Assembly (NCBI GenBank): GCA_963717705.1
Contig: CAVQWT010000005.1
Coordinates: 62,001-126,000 of the forward strand
Direction of reading: 5' to 3'
Length of the DNA: 64,000 nt
Source of the DNA: CAVQWT01 sp963717705
Lineage (GTDB): Bacteria > Pseudomonadota > Gammaproteobacteria > Burkholderiales > Casimicrobiaceae
Below are positions 32,392 through 41,965 of the stretch, piece after piece. The translations under genes and the position numbers were made by a program. The notes below the pieces were generated by a model. It was not told where the DNA came from. It made no database searches and saw only the letters and a program-made list of their open reading frames with translations. The stretch's first letter is position 1; each line of letters opens with the position of its first letter.

Positions 32392-34194
32392 TCAAAACTG
32401 CTCCGCGGCGAGTGCGAGCGTCGAATCGCCGGCCTGCGCGATGGTGACCGCCAGCGACGAAGCCTGCGGCAGGATGGCATCGGCGTAGAAGCGCGCGGTG
32501 ACGATCTTCGCGTGCAGGAAGCGCGCGTCGCCGGTGCCCGCGGCCAGGTGCTTCGCCGCCGCCAGCGCCCCGCGGCCGAGCTGCCAGCCTCCGGCCACCG
32601 TGCCCCAGAGCTCGAGATAAGGCACCGCCGCGGCGTGCGCCGCGCGCGGGTGCGCGCCGTAGGCCGGCACGACCCAGTCGATGGCGCGCCTGAGCGCGGC
32701 ATTCGCGTCGGCCAGCGAGCGGCCGATGGCCTTGAGATTGGCGTCGGCGTGCGCCGACAGCTCGGCGGCGACCTTGTCGATCTCGCCGGAAACCGCGTGC
32801 GCGGTGGCGCCGCCGTCGCGCGCCGTCTTGCGGCCGATGAGGTCGTTGGCCTGGATGCCGGTCGTGCCTTCGTAGATGGTACTGATCCGCGCGTCGCGCA
32901 GGTGCTGCGCCGCACCGGTCTCCTCGATGAAGCCCATCCCGCCGTGCACCTGCACGCCGAGCGAGGCGGTCTTCTGCGCGACCTCGGTCGAATGGCCCTT
33001 GACGATCGGGATCATCAGGTCGACGAACGCCTGGTGGCGCTTGCGTGCCGCGGCGTCCGGATGCCGATGTGCGTTGTCCATCGCGGCGGCGGTGACGTAG
33101 GCGACGGCGCGCGCGGCCTCGGTGCAGGCGCGCATCGTCATCAGCATGCGGCGGATGTCCGGATGATCGATGATGGGGCCGGCCTTGGCGCCCTTGTCGG
33201 TGCCGACCGCCTTGCCCTGCACGCGGTCGCGCGCGTACGCCACCGCGCGCTGGTAGGCGCGGTCGCCGAGGCCGACGCCTTCCATCCCGACCGAGAAGCG
33301 GGCGAGATTCATCATCACGAACATGTACTCGAGGCCGCGGTTCTCCTCGCCGACGACCCAGCCGGTGGCGCCGCCGTGGTCGCCGAAGGCCATCACGCAG
33401 GTGGGACTGGCGTGGATGCCGAGCTTGTGCTCGATCGACACGCAGTGCGCGTCGTTGCGCGCGCCAAGGCTGCCGTCGGCGTTGACGAGGAACTTGGGCA
33501 CGACGAACAGCGAGATGCCCTTGACGCCCTCGGGCGCGTCCGGCGTGCGAGCGAGCACCAGGTGGACGATGTTCTCGGTGTAGTCGTGCTCGCCGTAGGT
33601 GATGAAGATCTTCTGGCCGTAGATCCGGTACGTGCCGTCGCCCTGGGGCACGGCGCGCGTGCGCACCGCCGCGAGGTCCGAGCCGGCCTGCGGCTCGGTG
33701 AGGTTCATCGTTCCCGTCCAGACTCCGGCGACCATCTTGTGCAGGTACGTCTGCTTCAACGCGTCGCTGCCGTTCAGCTCGATGGCCTCGATCGCGCCCT
33801 GGGTCAGCAGCGGGCACAGGTCGAACGCCATGTTCGACGCGTGCCACATCTCCTCGACCGCGGTGGCGACGAGCTGCGGCAGCCCCTGCCCGCCGAACTC
33901 GGTGCTCTTCCCGAGCCCGTTCCAGCCGTTCTCGCAGAACTGCCAGTACGCATCGCGGAAACCGGCGGGTGTCCTGACCGTGCCGTCGTCGAGGCGCTTC
34001 GCGCCCTCCTGGTCACCCGGCCAGTTCAGCGGGTCGAGCACGTTGGTCGCGAACTTCGCGGCCTCGTCCAGCACCGCGGACACGACGTCGGGGTCGGCCT
34101 CTTCGAAACCCGGCAGCGTGGCGACCTGGTCGAGGCCTGCCAGCTCGGACATCACGAATTGCATCTCGGCAAGCGGGGCTTGGTATTGGCTCAT
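32392..34194 (-). CDS. Acyl-CoA dehydrogenase, 600-residue class
   Basis: FAD enzyme that introduces the alpha-beta double bond into an acyl-CoA and hands electrons to ETF. It has the motifs MNLTEPQAGSDLAAVRTRA, YRIYGQKIFITYGEHDYTENIVHLVLAR, CVSIEHKLGIHASPT and IYEGTTGIQANDLIGRK (the Glu there is the likely base). The extra C-terminal domain (to about 600 residues) matches the AcdA/DmdC-like long class of proteobacteria. etfBA lie directly upstream on the same strand, which supports coupling. Chain-length preference cannot be read. Confidence 0.9.
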   Translation of the reverse strand: MSQYQAPLAEMQFVMSELAGLDQVATLPGFEEADPDVVSAVLDEAAKFATNVLDPLNWPGDQEGAKRLDDGTVRTPAGFRDAYWQFCENGWNGLGKSTEFGGQGLPQLVATAVEEMWHASNMAFDLCPLLTQGAIEAIELNGSDALKQTYLHKMVAGVWTGTMNLTEPQAGSDLAAVRTRAVPQGDGTYRIYGQKIFITYGEHDYTENIVHLVLARTPDAPEGVKGISLFVVPKFLVNADGSLGARNDAHCVSIEHKLGIHASPTCVMAFGDHGGATGWVVGEENRGLEYMFVMMNLARFSVGMEGVGLGDRAYQRAVAYARDRVQGKAVGTDKGAKAGPIIDHPDIRRMLMTMRACTEAARAVAYVTAAAMDNAHRHPDAAARKRHQAFVDLMIPIVKGHSTEVAQKTASLGVQVHGGMGFIEETGAAQHLRDARISTIYEGTTGIQANDLIGRKTARDGGATAHAVSGEIDKVAAELSAHADANLKAIGRSLADANAALRRAIDWVVPAYGAHPRAAHAAAVPYLELWGTVAGGWQLGRGALAAAKHLAAGTGDARFLHAKIVTARFYADAILPQASSLAVTIAQAGDSTLALAAEQF

Positions 34195-34341
34195 GGCGAT
34201 CGAGGACAGAGGGTGAATGAAAACGAACCCGGCAGCGAACCGGAAGCGGTGGCTTCGGCTGCGTGCCGCATCGGGACGCACTGCCGGCACGCCGCGACTC
34301 CGGGCGCGCCGAACCGCGTTGGTCAGGCTACCGCGCGCCCA

Positions 34342-34357
34342 TAGAGCAAACACTCTA
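34342..34357. promoter_or_regulatory. Inverted repeat upstream of acyl-CoA dehydrogenase
   Basis: TAGAG (34342-34346), six bases, CTCTA (34353-34357), a perfect 5-6-5 repeat in the 226-bp gap between etfA and the dehydrogenase gene, 148 bp before the start. Size and symmetry resemble operators of TetR-type fatty-acid regulators. The rest of this gap shows nothing else I can name. Confidence 0.35.
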
Positions 34358-34420
34358 AACCGGTCGCACGCCCCTTGGACGGCCGCCGTCGGCGGAGAGG
34401 CTGGACAAACGCCGCGCGCT

Positions 34421-35362
34421 TCAGCCCAGCTCGGCCGTCAGCGCAGGAATGACTTCGAACAGGTCGCCGACGAGGCCGTAATCGGCGACCTGGAAGATCG
34501 GCGCCTCCGGGTCCTTGTTGATGGCGACGATGACCTTGCTGTCCTTCATGCCGGCAAGGTGCTGGATCGCGCCGGAAATGCCGACGGCGATGTACAGGTC
34601 CGGCGCGACGACCTTGCCGGTCTGGCCGACCTGGTAATCGTTGGGGACGTAACCGGCGTCGACCGCCGCGCGGGACGCGCCCATCGCCGCGTTCAGCTTG
34701 TCGGCCAGTGGCTCCAGCAGCGCGTGGAACTTGTCGCCGCTGCCGAGGCCCCGCCCGCCTGCCACGACGATGCGCGCCGCGGTCAGCTCGGGCCGGTCGG
34801 ACTGCGTGAGCTCCTGGCCGGTCACCGCCGACAGCCCGGTGTCGGCCGCAGCCGCGACCGTGTCGACGGCCGCAGTGCCGCCGGTCGCCGCAGCGCCGTC
34901 GAACGACGTCGCCCGCACGGTGATCACCTTGACCGGGTCCTTCGACTGCACGGTGGCGAAGGCGTTGCCGGCGTAGATGGGCCGCACGAAGGTGTCGGCG
35001 CTCTCGATGGCGGTGATTTCGGAGATTTGCGCGACGTCGAGCAGCGCCGCCAGGCGCGGGGCGATGTTCTTCCCGAAGCCGGTGGCGGCGGCGAGCACGT
35101 GGGTATAGCCGCCGGCCTTGACGACCTGCAGCGCCGTCGCGGCGACGTTCTCGGCCGTCGGTGCGGCGAGATGCGGCGCGTCGACGTGCAGGACGCGCGT
35201 CACGCCGGCAATCGCGGCGGCGGCCCGGGCGGCTGGCGCTGCGCCGCTGCCGGCGACCAGCACGTGGATGTCGGCACCCAGGCGGGCGGCAGCAGTGACG
35301 GTGTGCAGCGTCGCGGACTTTAGCGACGCGTTGTCGTGATCGGCGAGGACGAGGACGGCCAT
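34421..35362 (-). CDS. etfA: Electron transfer flavoprotein alpha subunit
   Basis: FAD-carrying half of ETF, 313 residues, which passes electrons from acyl-CoA dehydrogenases to ETF:quinone oxidoreductase. The N-terminal domain begins MAVLVLADHDNASLKSATLHTVTAA. The C-terminal FAD domain contains VVAGGRGLGSGDKF, YQVGQTGKVVAPDLYIAVGISGAIQHLAGM and INKDPEAPIFQVADYGLVGDLFEV, all strongly conserved. It lies 62 bases after etfB. Confidence 0.95.
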   Translation of the reverse strand: MAVLVLADHDNASLKSATLHTVTAAARLGADIHVLVAGSGAAPAARAAAAIAGVTRVLHVDAPHLAAPTAENVAATALQVVKAGGYTHVLAAATGFGKNIAPRLAALLDVAQISEITAIESADTFVRPIYAGNAFATVQSKDPVKVITVRATSFDGAAATGGTAAVDTVAAAADTGLSAVTGQELTQSDRPELTAARIVVAGGRGLGSGDKFHALLEPLADKLNAAMGASRAAVDAGYVPNDYQVGQTGKVVAPDLYIAVGISGAIQHLAGMKDSKVIVAINKDPEAPIFQVADYGLVGDLFEVIPALTAELG

Positions 35363-35424
35363 GGCGGAGTTCCGTTCGGGATCGGGTGGACGAAGCGTGG
35401 GGAGGACGCGAGTGACGCCGGCGA

Positions 35425-36177
35425 TCAGGGAATGATCTTGGCCTCGTTGCGCAACTTGGCGACGAGCTCCTTGACGTCGGCGACCTTGCCGCCCCCCTTG
35501 CGCGCCGGCGGCTCGACCACCTTCAGCGTCGTCAGCCGCGGCGTAACGTCGACGCCGAGCGCGGCCGTGGTCAGCGTCTCGAGCGGCTTCTTCTTCGCCT
35601 TCATGATGTTCGGCAGCGTCGCGTAACGCGGCTCGTTCATCCGCAGGTCGACGGTGACGACGACCGGCAGCGCCATCTCGATGCTCTCGAGGCCGCCGTC
35701 GACTTCACGCTTGACCGTCGCGCGGCCGCCTGCGATCTCGAGCTTCGACGCGAACGTCGCCTGCGGCCAGCCGAGCAGCGCCGCGAGCATCTGGCCGGTC
35801 TGGTTGGCGTCGTCGTCGATCGCCTGCTTGCCCATCAGCACCAGCTGCGGAGCTTCCCTGGCGACGATCGCCTGCAGCAGCTTGGCGACGGCGAGCGGCT
35901 GCAGGTCGGCGTCGGATTCGACCAGCAGCGCGCGGTCGGCGCCGATCGCCAGCGCCGTGCGCAGCGTCTCGGCGCAGGCGGCGATGCCGCAGGAGACGGC
36001 GATGACCTCGGTGGCGAGCCCCTTCTCCTTCAGGCGCACCGCCTCCTCGACGGCGATTTCGTCGAACGGGTTCATCGACATCTTGACGTTCGCGGTGTCG
36101 ACGCCGGACTGATCGGGCTTGACGCGGATCTTGACGTTGTAGTCGACGACGCGCTTGATCGGAACGAGGACTTTCAT
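35425..36177 (-). CDS. etfB: Electron transfer flavoprotein beta subunit
   Basis: AMP-binding half of ETF, 250 residues, the normal length. It starts MKVLVPIKRVVDYNVKIRVK and has the beta-subunit motifs MNPFDEIAVEEAVRLKEKG, LLVESDADLQPLAVAKLL and LVLMGKQAIDDDANQTGQMLA. The ATG at 36177 is preferred over one nine bases upstream because the family begins MKVLVP. A consensus -10 TATAAT lies about 35 bases upstream. Confidence 0.95.
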   Translation of the reverse strand: MKVLVPIKRVVDYNVKIRVKPDQSGVDTANVKMSMNPFDEIAVEEAVRLKEKGLATEVIAVSCGIAACAETLRTALAIGADRALLVESDADLQPLAVAKLLQAIVAREAPQLVLMGKQAIDDDANQTGQMLAALLGWPQATFASKLEIAGGRATVKREVDGGLESIEMALPVVVTVDLRMNEPRYATLPNIMKAKKKPLETLTTAALGVDVTPRLTTLKVVEPPARKGGGKVADVKELVAKLRNEAKIIP

Positions 36178-36211
36178 CGGGGTCACCGGACGGTGCGGGA
36201 AAGGGATTTCA

Positions 36212-36217
36212 ATTATA
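36212..36217 (-). promoter_or_regulatory. -10 box of the etfBA promoter
   Basis: TATAAT on the minus strand, perfect consensus, with an expected start near 36205 and a leader of about 28 bases. No convincing -35; the upstream bases lie inside the end of the ABC transporter gene, which shares this strand. Confidence 0.5.
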
Positions 36218-36222
36218 CCGTC

Positions 36223-38469
36223 TCAGACCGCGGTGGCGTGACCCCTCGCCTCCGGCCGCCCGGTCCCGGCGCCCGCGGGAACGAGTTGGATGACGCGATC
36301 GGGCTTCAGCGTCGGCGGCACCCGATGGGTGATGAAGACGATCGTGGCGCGGCCGGAGAGCGCGTGGATGGTGGCGGCGATCTCGTCGGCCAGCGGCGCA
36401 TCGAGGCTGGCGGTGGCCTCGTCGAAGACCAGGATCCGCGGCCGCTTCAGCAGCGCGCGGGCGATCGCGATGCGCTGCCGCTGGCCGCCCGACAGGCCGG
36501 CGCCCCGCTCGCCGACTTCGGTCGCGTAGCCGCGCGGCAGCGCCTCGATCGTGCCATGGATGCCCGCGAGCTTGCACGCCTGCACCACCGACTCGAACGA
36601 CGCCAGCGGGTCGGCCAGCAGCAGGTTCTCGTGCAGCGTGCCGGCGAACAGCACCGTCTCCTGCGGCACGACGCCGAAGCGCGCGCGCAGATCGTTTGCC
36701 GGCAGATGCCGCGTGTCGCGTCCGTCCACCAGCACCGCGCCTTCCGTCGGACACGCGAAGCCCTGCAGCAGCCGCGCCAGCGTGCTCTTCCCCGCGCCCG
36801 AAGGCCCGGTGATCGCCACGCAGGCGCCCGGCTCGATCCGAAGATCGAAGTCGCGCAGCACGTACGGCCGGTCGCGGCCGTAGCGGAACGAGACGGCACG
36901 CATCTCGAGCCGGCCCGCCCCGCCCGGCTCCCGCGTCGCCGCGAGCGAGTGCGGCTCCGCCGGCGCGTCGAGGATGTCCGCCAACCGCCTCACCGCGATG
37001 GTCGCCTGCTGGAACTGCTGCCACAGGCCCGCGAGCCTCAGCATCGGCTGCGCGACGCGCGCGGCGAACATCTGGAACGCGACCAGCATCCCGACGGTGA
37101 AGTCGGGCCCCTGCATCACCTGCCACGCGCCGGCGCACAGCACCGCCGTCGACAGCGCCTGCTCAAGCGCCGATGCCAGCGTCTGGTAGGTCGCTCCCAG
37201 CCGCCGCGTCGCGAACTGCGCGGCGAGCGCGGCGCCGAGCAGCGTCTCGTAGCGGCGCTCCAGCTGGGGCTCCATCGTCAGCGACTTGACGGTCTCCACG
37301 CCGGCGACGTACTCGGTCATGAAAGCCTGCGCCCGCGCGCCCGCCTGGAACTGGGCGTCGAAGCACGACTGGAACCGCGGCGCGAACGCGACGGAGACGC
37401 CGACCAGCAGCGCCATCAGCGACAGCGCAACGATCGACAGCGGCACGCTGTAGGCGAGCATCAGCACGACGAACAGCCCCAGGAACGGCACGTCGAGCAC
37501 CACGGTGACCGCGGTGCCGGACAGGAACTCGCGGATCGTCTCGATGCCGTTCATCCGCGCCGCCAGCACACCGGTCGGTCGCCTTTCGAAGTATGCGGCG
37601 GGCAGGCGGATCAGGTGGGCGAACACCGCGGCCCCGAGAACCGCGTCGACGCGGTTGCCGGTGTGCACGACCAGCACCTGCCGGATCCAGCCGAGTGCGC
37701 TCGAGAACACGATCCCGGCGAGCAGCGCCGACGCGATCACCACCAGTGTCGACGGCGTCCGATGGACGATCACCCTGTCGATGATCGTCTGGCTTGCCAG
37801 CGGCACCGCCAGCGCGATGAGCTGGACCACGAAGGAGGCGATCAGCACGTCGCGCCAGACGCGCCGGTGCCGCGCCAGTTCCGGCACGAACCAGCGGAAG
37901 CCGAATCCCTGCGTCGCCGCCGACGCGCCGCCGGTGTCGTCGCTCGCGTCCGCCGCCGGGACCGCGGGCGCGGTGCGAAGGTGGCCGCCGGCGCAGGTCG
38001 CGTCGAACCTGCCGCGGTCGAGGATCAGCGGCTCGTGGCTGCCTGCCGGGAACAGCACCGCCTGGCGCGGATCGAGTCGCACCAGCAGCGCGAGCCGCCG
38101 TTCGGGCGGCGGGCTCGCCTGCGCAGTCTCCGGCCCGACCTGCGGCGTCGCCGCGGCCGCGGTTGCGGCGGCGCCTGTCCCCAGCACCACGACCACCGGA
38201 GCGGCCAGCGCAACACGCGCGGGAAACGGCTCGGCAATCCAGCGTGCGGCAAGACCCAGCTGCGGCAGCAGGTCGACCAGCGTGCCGACGGTGACCGGCG
38301 GCACCAGCGCCCGGGCCACCAATGCGGCGTCGAACGGCCGCCGATGCAGATTGGCGATGCTGCCGGCGGCCCACAGCACGTCGGCCGCCGGCAGCGGCCA
38401 CGCCGGCGGCAGCCGCGCGGTACCGTCGTCGGTCGCGGCGGCGCAGCGGCCGGGAAACGGCCACCACAC
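36223..38469 (-). CDS. Type I secretion ABC transporter (HlyB/LapB-like)
   Basis: Inner-membrane permease-ATPase that exports the RTX protein, 748 residues. The N-terminal ~170 residues look like a degenerate C39-like domain with no catalytic Cys, as in RTX exporters. A six-helix membrane domain begins around ELARHRRVWRDVLIASFVVQLIALAVPLASQTIIDRV. The NBD has Walker A GPSGAGKST (555-563), signature LSGGQRQR (about 659-666), Walker B ILVFDEATASLD and H-loop THR. The GTG start follows the adaptor stop by one base. Confidence 0.88.
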   Translation of the reverse strand: MWWPFPGRCAAATDDGTARLPPAWPLPAADVLWAAGSIANLHRRPFDAALVARALVPPVTVGTLVDLLPQLGLAARWIAEPFPARVALAAPVVVVLGTGAAATAAAATPQVGPETAQASPPPERRLALLVRLDPRQAVLFPAGSHEPLILDRGRFDATCAGGHLRTAPAVPAADASDDTGGASAATQGFGFRWFVPELARHRRVWRDVLIASFVVQLIALAVPLASQTIIDRVIVHRTPSTLVVIASALLAGIVFSSALGWIRQVLVVHTGNRVDAVLGAAVFAHLIRLPAAYFERRPTGVLAARMNGIETIREFLSGTAVTVVLDVPFLGLFVVLMLAYSVPLSIVALSLMALLVGVSVAFAPRFQSCFDAQFQAGARAQAFMTEYVAGVETVKSLTMEPQLERRYETLLGAALAAQFATRRLGATYQTLASALEQALSTAVLCAGAWQVMQGPDFTVGMLVAFQMFAARVAQPMLRLAGLWQQFQQATIAVRRLADILDAPAEPHSLAATREPGGAGRLEMRAVSFRYGRDRPYVLRDFDLRIEPGACVAITGPSGAGKSTLARLLQGFACPTEGAVLVDGRDTRHLPANDLRARFGVVPQETVLFAGTLHENLLLADPLASFESVVQACKLAGIHGTIEALPRGYATEVGERGAGLSGGQRQRIAIARALLKRPRILVFDEATASLDAPLADEIAATIHALSGRATIVFITHRVPPTLKPDRVIQLVPAGAGTGRPEARGHATAV

Positions 38470-38470
38470 G

Positions 38471-39841
38471 TCAGCGCTCGCGCGCGGCGTCGTGCCACGC
38501 TTTCTGCACCGGCGCGAGCAGATACTCGAGCACCGTGCGCTCGCCGAGGCGAATCTCCGCGGCGACCTGCATGCCCGCGGCAAGCGGCAGCGCTACGCCG
38601 TCGAAGGGCACGCTCTGCGTCGGCAGTGCAACCCGCGCGAGGAAGGCCCCGGCCGCCGCGGGGTCGCCGCCGGGCCCTTCGCGTCGCGCGGCCGGCGGCT
38701 CCGAGGCGTCCGGGTCGACGCGGACGACGATGCCTTCGACGAGCCCGTATTTCTGGAACGGGTACGCGGCGATCTTGACGCGAGCCGCCTGGCCCGCCCG
38801 TACGAACCCTGCATCGGTATTGGCGACGGCGACCTCCGCTTCGAGCGCATCCCCCGCCGGCACCAGCGTCAGCAGCACGGTGCCGGCAGCGACGACGGTA
38901 CCGATGGTGTGCGTCGCGAGGTCCTTGACGATGCCGGCCTGCGGTGCGCGCAGCTCGACGGCTTCCGCCCGGACGTGCTGCTTCGCCAGCTCCTCGGCGA
39001 GCCGTGCGCGCTGCGACGCCGCACCGGCGCGCTCAGCGTGCAGCTGCTGGCGGTAGGCCGAGGTCACCTGGGCCAGTCGCCGCGCCGCCTGCTCGCGCTG
39101 CGCCGCCAGCGCGGCGACCGCGTGTCGCTGGGCCGCGAGGTCGTGCTCGCGCTCGATGTGCTCGCGCTGCCGGTCGAGCGCGAACAGCTCGCTCACGAAG
39201 CCCTCCGCGGCGAGGCGCGCGTAGCGTTCCGCCGTCGTACGGTGGATCGGCACCGTGCGCTCGAGCTTTTCCTGCTGGGTCGACGCCGCCGCGAGCTCGC
39301 GTTCGACGCGCGCGAGCGCTGCAGCCTCCTGCCCCTGCGCGTCGAGCCACGCACTGCGGTTGGCGCGCCACTGGGCGTCCGCGCGCGCGAACGCCTCGTC
39401 GTCGTCGCCCGGGTGCCTGGCGATCGGCGCCTCGTCGAGTTCGGCCTCGATGCGGCGCAGCTGCAGCGCGCGCTGCGCGAGCTCGCCCGCCAGCGCGCGC
39501 AATTCGGCCTGCGCCAGCGCGGGGTCGAGGCGAACGAGCACCTCGCCGGCGATCACCTGCGCGCCTTCGGCCGCGAGGATCTCGCGCACGACGCCACCGT
39601 CCGCCGGCTGCACGATCTTGAGGCGCGTTCGCGGCACCAGACGGCCTTCGGCAACGGCGACTATGTCCAGCCGGCCGGAGTTCACCCAGACGCCGACGAC
39701 CGCGACCAGCGCACACAGCACGTGCAGCAGCCAGCGCAACAGCGGCGAAGCCGGCGCCGCGTCGTGCCGCAGCCGTGCGGCATCGAAGGCCTCGGCGGAC
39801 GGCGGCGGCGCGGTCGCGGCGGCGGCAAGTCGCAGCGCCAT
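38471..39841 (-). CDS. HlyD-family type I secretion adaptor
   Basis: Membrane-fusion protein bridging the ABC exporter and an outer-membrane channel, 456 residues. One N-terminal helix (LLRWLLHVLCALVAVVGVWVN) is followed by a split lipoyl domain (IVQPADGGVVREILAAEGAQVIAGEVLVRL and VELRAPQAGIVKDLATHT). Two long Ala/Glu/Arg coiled-coil stretches lie at about 110-300, and a beta-barrel end includes YPFQKYGLVEGIVVRVDPDA. It lies between the RTX gene and the ABC gene. No TolC-type gene belongs to this operon, so the channel must come from elsewhere. Confidence 0.88.
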   Translation of the reverse strand: MALRLAAAATAPPPSAEAFDAARLRHDAAPASPLLRWLLHVLCALVAVVGVWVNSGRLDIVAVAEGRLVPRTRLKIVQPADGGVVREILAAEGAQVIAGEVLVRLDPALAQAELRALAGELAQRALQLRRIEAELDEAPIARHPGDDDEAFARADAQWRANRSAWLDAQGQEAAALARVERELAAASTQQEKLERTVPIHRTTAERYARLAAEGFVSELFALDRQREHIEREHDLAAQRHAVAALAAQREQAARRLAQVTSAYRQQLHAERAGAASQRARLAEELAKQHVRAEAVELRAPQAGIVKDLATHTIGTVVAAGTVLLTLVPAGDALEAEVAVANTDAGFVRAGQAARVKIAAYPFQKYGLVEGIVVRVDPDASEPPAARREGPGGDPAAAGAFLARVALPTQSVPFDGVALPLAAGMQVAAEIRLGERTVLEYLLAPVQKAWHDAARER

Positions 39842-39916
39842 GGCAGGCGTTCATCCGGCGCGTCGAGGCGGCTGCGGGGGACCCCGCCGAGAGCCGCCGG
39901 AACGCGCCCGGCTCGA

Positions 39917-41713
39917 TCAATGTCGGTTGCGCATCACCGGCTGCTCAGGCAGCGGCGGCACCGGTGCGGCTCCGTGCTCCCACCACGAGGCCCAGGGCGG
40001 CGCCTGCGGCCCCGCGAACGGAGACGGCAGCCCGTCGACGCCGCTGTCCGCCCCGTCCGCCCCCACCACCGCGTCAGCGCTCGCGATCTCGGTGCTGCCG
40101 GGTCCCCCGTCGAACCACGCGTCGGTCGCACCGCAATCGACGCACCAATCGCCATCGGGACCCGGCATCGATCCCGCCGGGAACGCACCTTCCGCGGCGG
40201 CGGCAATCGCGGACCCCGCGTAACCGGCGTCGAAGATCGTCGCGAGATCGGGCAGCCGGCCCATCGCCGCGACCGCGTCGGGCCAGGGTGGCAGCAGCGG
40301 CGCTTCCGGCGCGGCGTCCGGCGCGGGACCGCCCGGCGTGTCGTTGCCGGCGGCGGCGGCGCTGCCGGCGGCAGCGGTGACGTCGGCGCCCTCGTCACCG
40401 CCATCGGACGCGAAGGTCGCGCCGACGGCCGCGTCGCCGGCCTGGTCGCTCGCGGCACCGGCGATGGTTCCGCCGTCCGCTCCCGCCGCCAGTGCTGCGT
40501 CGGAGCCGTCGCCGAACGTGAGGCCCAGGTTGCCGTTGCGGAAGCCGCGAACGAGGATGGTGCCGTTGCTGCCGCTGGCCCCGTTGGTCGCGTCCGGCCC
40601 CAACCCGGCGCCGACGGTGATCGAGAGTTCGCCGCCCCGCTGCGGGTCGCCGCTGAACCGGAACGTCACGGTGCCGTCGGCGCTGCGCCACTCCCCGCCG
40701 TCCGCGAGGGTACCGCCGGACAGCACGCGATCGTCGACGACGATCCGACCGCGCCCGTCGGCATCGACGATGGTGTCGACGCCGTCGCCGCCGTCGAAGA
40801 CGTAGGTGTCGTCGCCGCCTCCGCCCTCGAGCAGGTCGTCGCCGCGACCGCCCGCCAGGACGTCGTCGCCGCTGCCGCCGTCGAGGCGGTCGGCGCCGGC
40901 GCCGCCGTCGAGGTCGTCGTCACCGCGCCCGCCGGCGAGGTCGTCGTTGCCGCGACCGCCGGCCAGCGCATCGTCGCCGCGCTCGCCTTCGATGAGATCG
41001 TCGCCCCCGCCGCCGCGAATCCAGTCGTCCCCGGCGTCGCCGTGGATCCGGTCGGATTCGCCGCCCCCTGCGATCACGTCCGCCGCCGCGCTGCCGAACA
41101 CGACCTGGTGGGGGCGCGCCGCGTCTGCCGCGGCGGCTATGTCGAGCCGCACGGGCTCGCCGTTTGCGTCGCGTCGCGCGTGATCGACGAACGACCAGGC
41201 GTCGTCGCCGGCGATGGTCATCGCGCCGCCGGACGCGGCATGGCGCTGCCACGCGACGAACCTGGCGCGATCGTCGATCCACGCGGCGGAACGCCGGTCG
41301 TCGCCAGCCCCCGTGCGCGGCCACGGCGGTACCGACGCGCCGTCGGCGAGCGACGGGTCGTCGCCGCGGAGCCCGCCCTCAGCACGCGCTGGAGCGTAGC
41401 GCATCGGCCCGGGATCGTATTCCGCGTGGACGCTCTCGACCGGGCTGCCGGCGGCGGTCGTGCCGAGCGGGTTGCCGCCGGCGGTCGTGCCGACCGGCGC
41501 GCCTGCCGCGCCCGGCCCTGCCGCCCACGCGGCCGGCGTCCACCCGGGCGGCGACCCCGGCGGCGGCGCGATCCAGCCTTCGCCGAGACCGCGAAGGATC
41601 TCCTCGCGCGGCATGCCCAGCCACACCGCGACGACGAATGCGACCGGGGGCGTGCCCGCGCTCGCGCCAACGTTCGCCCCGAAGTCCCTGCCCGCTGCCA
41701 TGTCGTTCCGCAT
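39917..41713 (-). CDS. RTX (GGxGxD) calcium-binding secreted protein
   Basis: Likely substrate of the adjacent type I system, 598 residues, strongly acidic, no Sec signal. Residues about 207-305 hold roughly ten nonapeptides of the GGxGxDxLx type (for example GGRGDDDLDGGAGADRLDGG). A following region (about 310-415) resembles the hemolysin-type calcium-binding related domain. The N-terminal 200 residues and Gly/Ala/Pro-rich C-terminal part match nothing I recognise, and no protease, lipase or lipidation-site motif is apparent. The start at 41713 has GGGAG upstream. Adhesin or S-layer-like roles are as likely as toxin. Confidence 0.85.
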   Translation of the reverse strand: MRNDMAAGRDFGANVGASAGTPPVAFVVAVWLGMPREEILRGLGEGWIAPPPGSPPGWTPAAWAAGPGAAGAPVGTTAGGNPLGTTAAGSPVESVHAEYDPGPMRYAPARAEGGLRGDDPSLADGASVPPWPRTGAGDDRRSAAWIDDRARFVAWQRHAASGGAMTIAGDDAWSFVDHARRDANGEPVRLDIAAAADAARPHQVVFGSAAADVIAGGGESDRIHGDAGDDWIRGGGGDDLIEGERGDDALAGGRGNDDLAGGRGDDDLDGGAGADRLDGGSGDDVLAGGRGDDLLEGGGGDDTYVFDGGDGVDTIVDADGRGRIVVDDRVLSGGTLADGGEWRSADGTVTFRFSGDPQRGGELSITVGAGLGPDATNGASGSNGTILVRGFRNGNLGLTFGDGSDAALAAGADGGTIAGAASDQAGDAAVGATFASDGGDEGADVTAAAGSAAAAGNDTPGGPAPDAAPEAPLLPPWPDAVAAMGRLPDLATIFDAGYAGSAIAAAAEGAFPAGSMPGPDGDWCVDCGATDAWFDGGPGSTEIASADAVVGADGADSGVDGLPSPFAGPQAPPWASWWEHGAAPVPPLPEQPVMRNRH

Positions 41714-41829
41714 CGCCTCGCTCCCTGGTCCAGGACCCCGGAGACCCGCCTTGCGGCCCCCGCTGCCCGCGGCGCACGAACGCGCGCGCCATCGCCGGTG
41801 CACGCTGCGCGCACGTGGCGATGGCGTCA

Positions 41830-41841
41830 ATTCGGCCGAAT
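41830..41841. promoter_or_regulatory. Palindrome upstream of the RTX gene
   Basis: ATTCGGCCGAAT, a perfect 12-bp palindrome 117 bp before the RTX start, in the 252-bp gap between the RTX gene and mnhG. No clear -35/-10 pair was found with it; it may be chance or an operator. Confidence 0.25.
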
Positions 41842-41965
41842 GGACTAGGCGGGACGAACGGTGGCGTGCCGCGGCGGAACCCGTTGATTCAAAATCGGAG
41901 TCGGGTCGACGACGCGCCGGGCACCCTGTCGCAACTGTCAGGTGCGTGGCGGCTTCCCGCGCCGC

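Noticed and set aside
40700..41060. DNA tandem repeat
   Set aside because: The periodicity comes from the GGxGxD nonapeptides of the RTX protein; codons vary and it is explained by the coding sequence.
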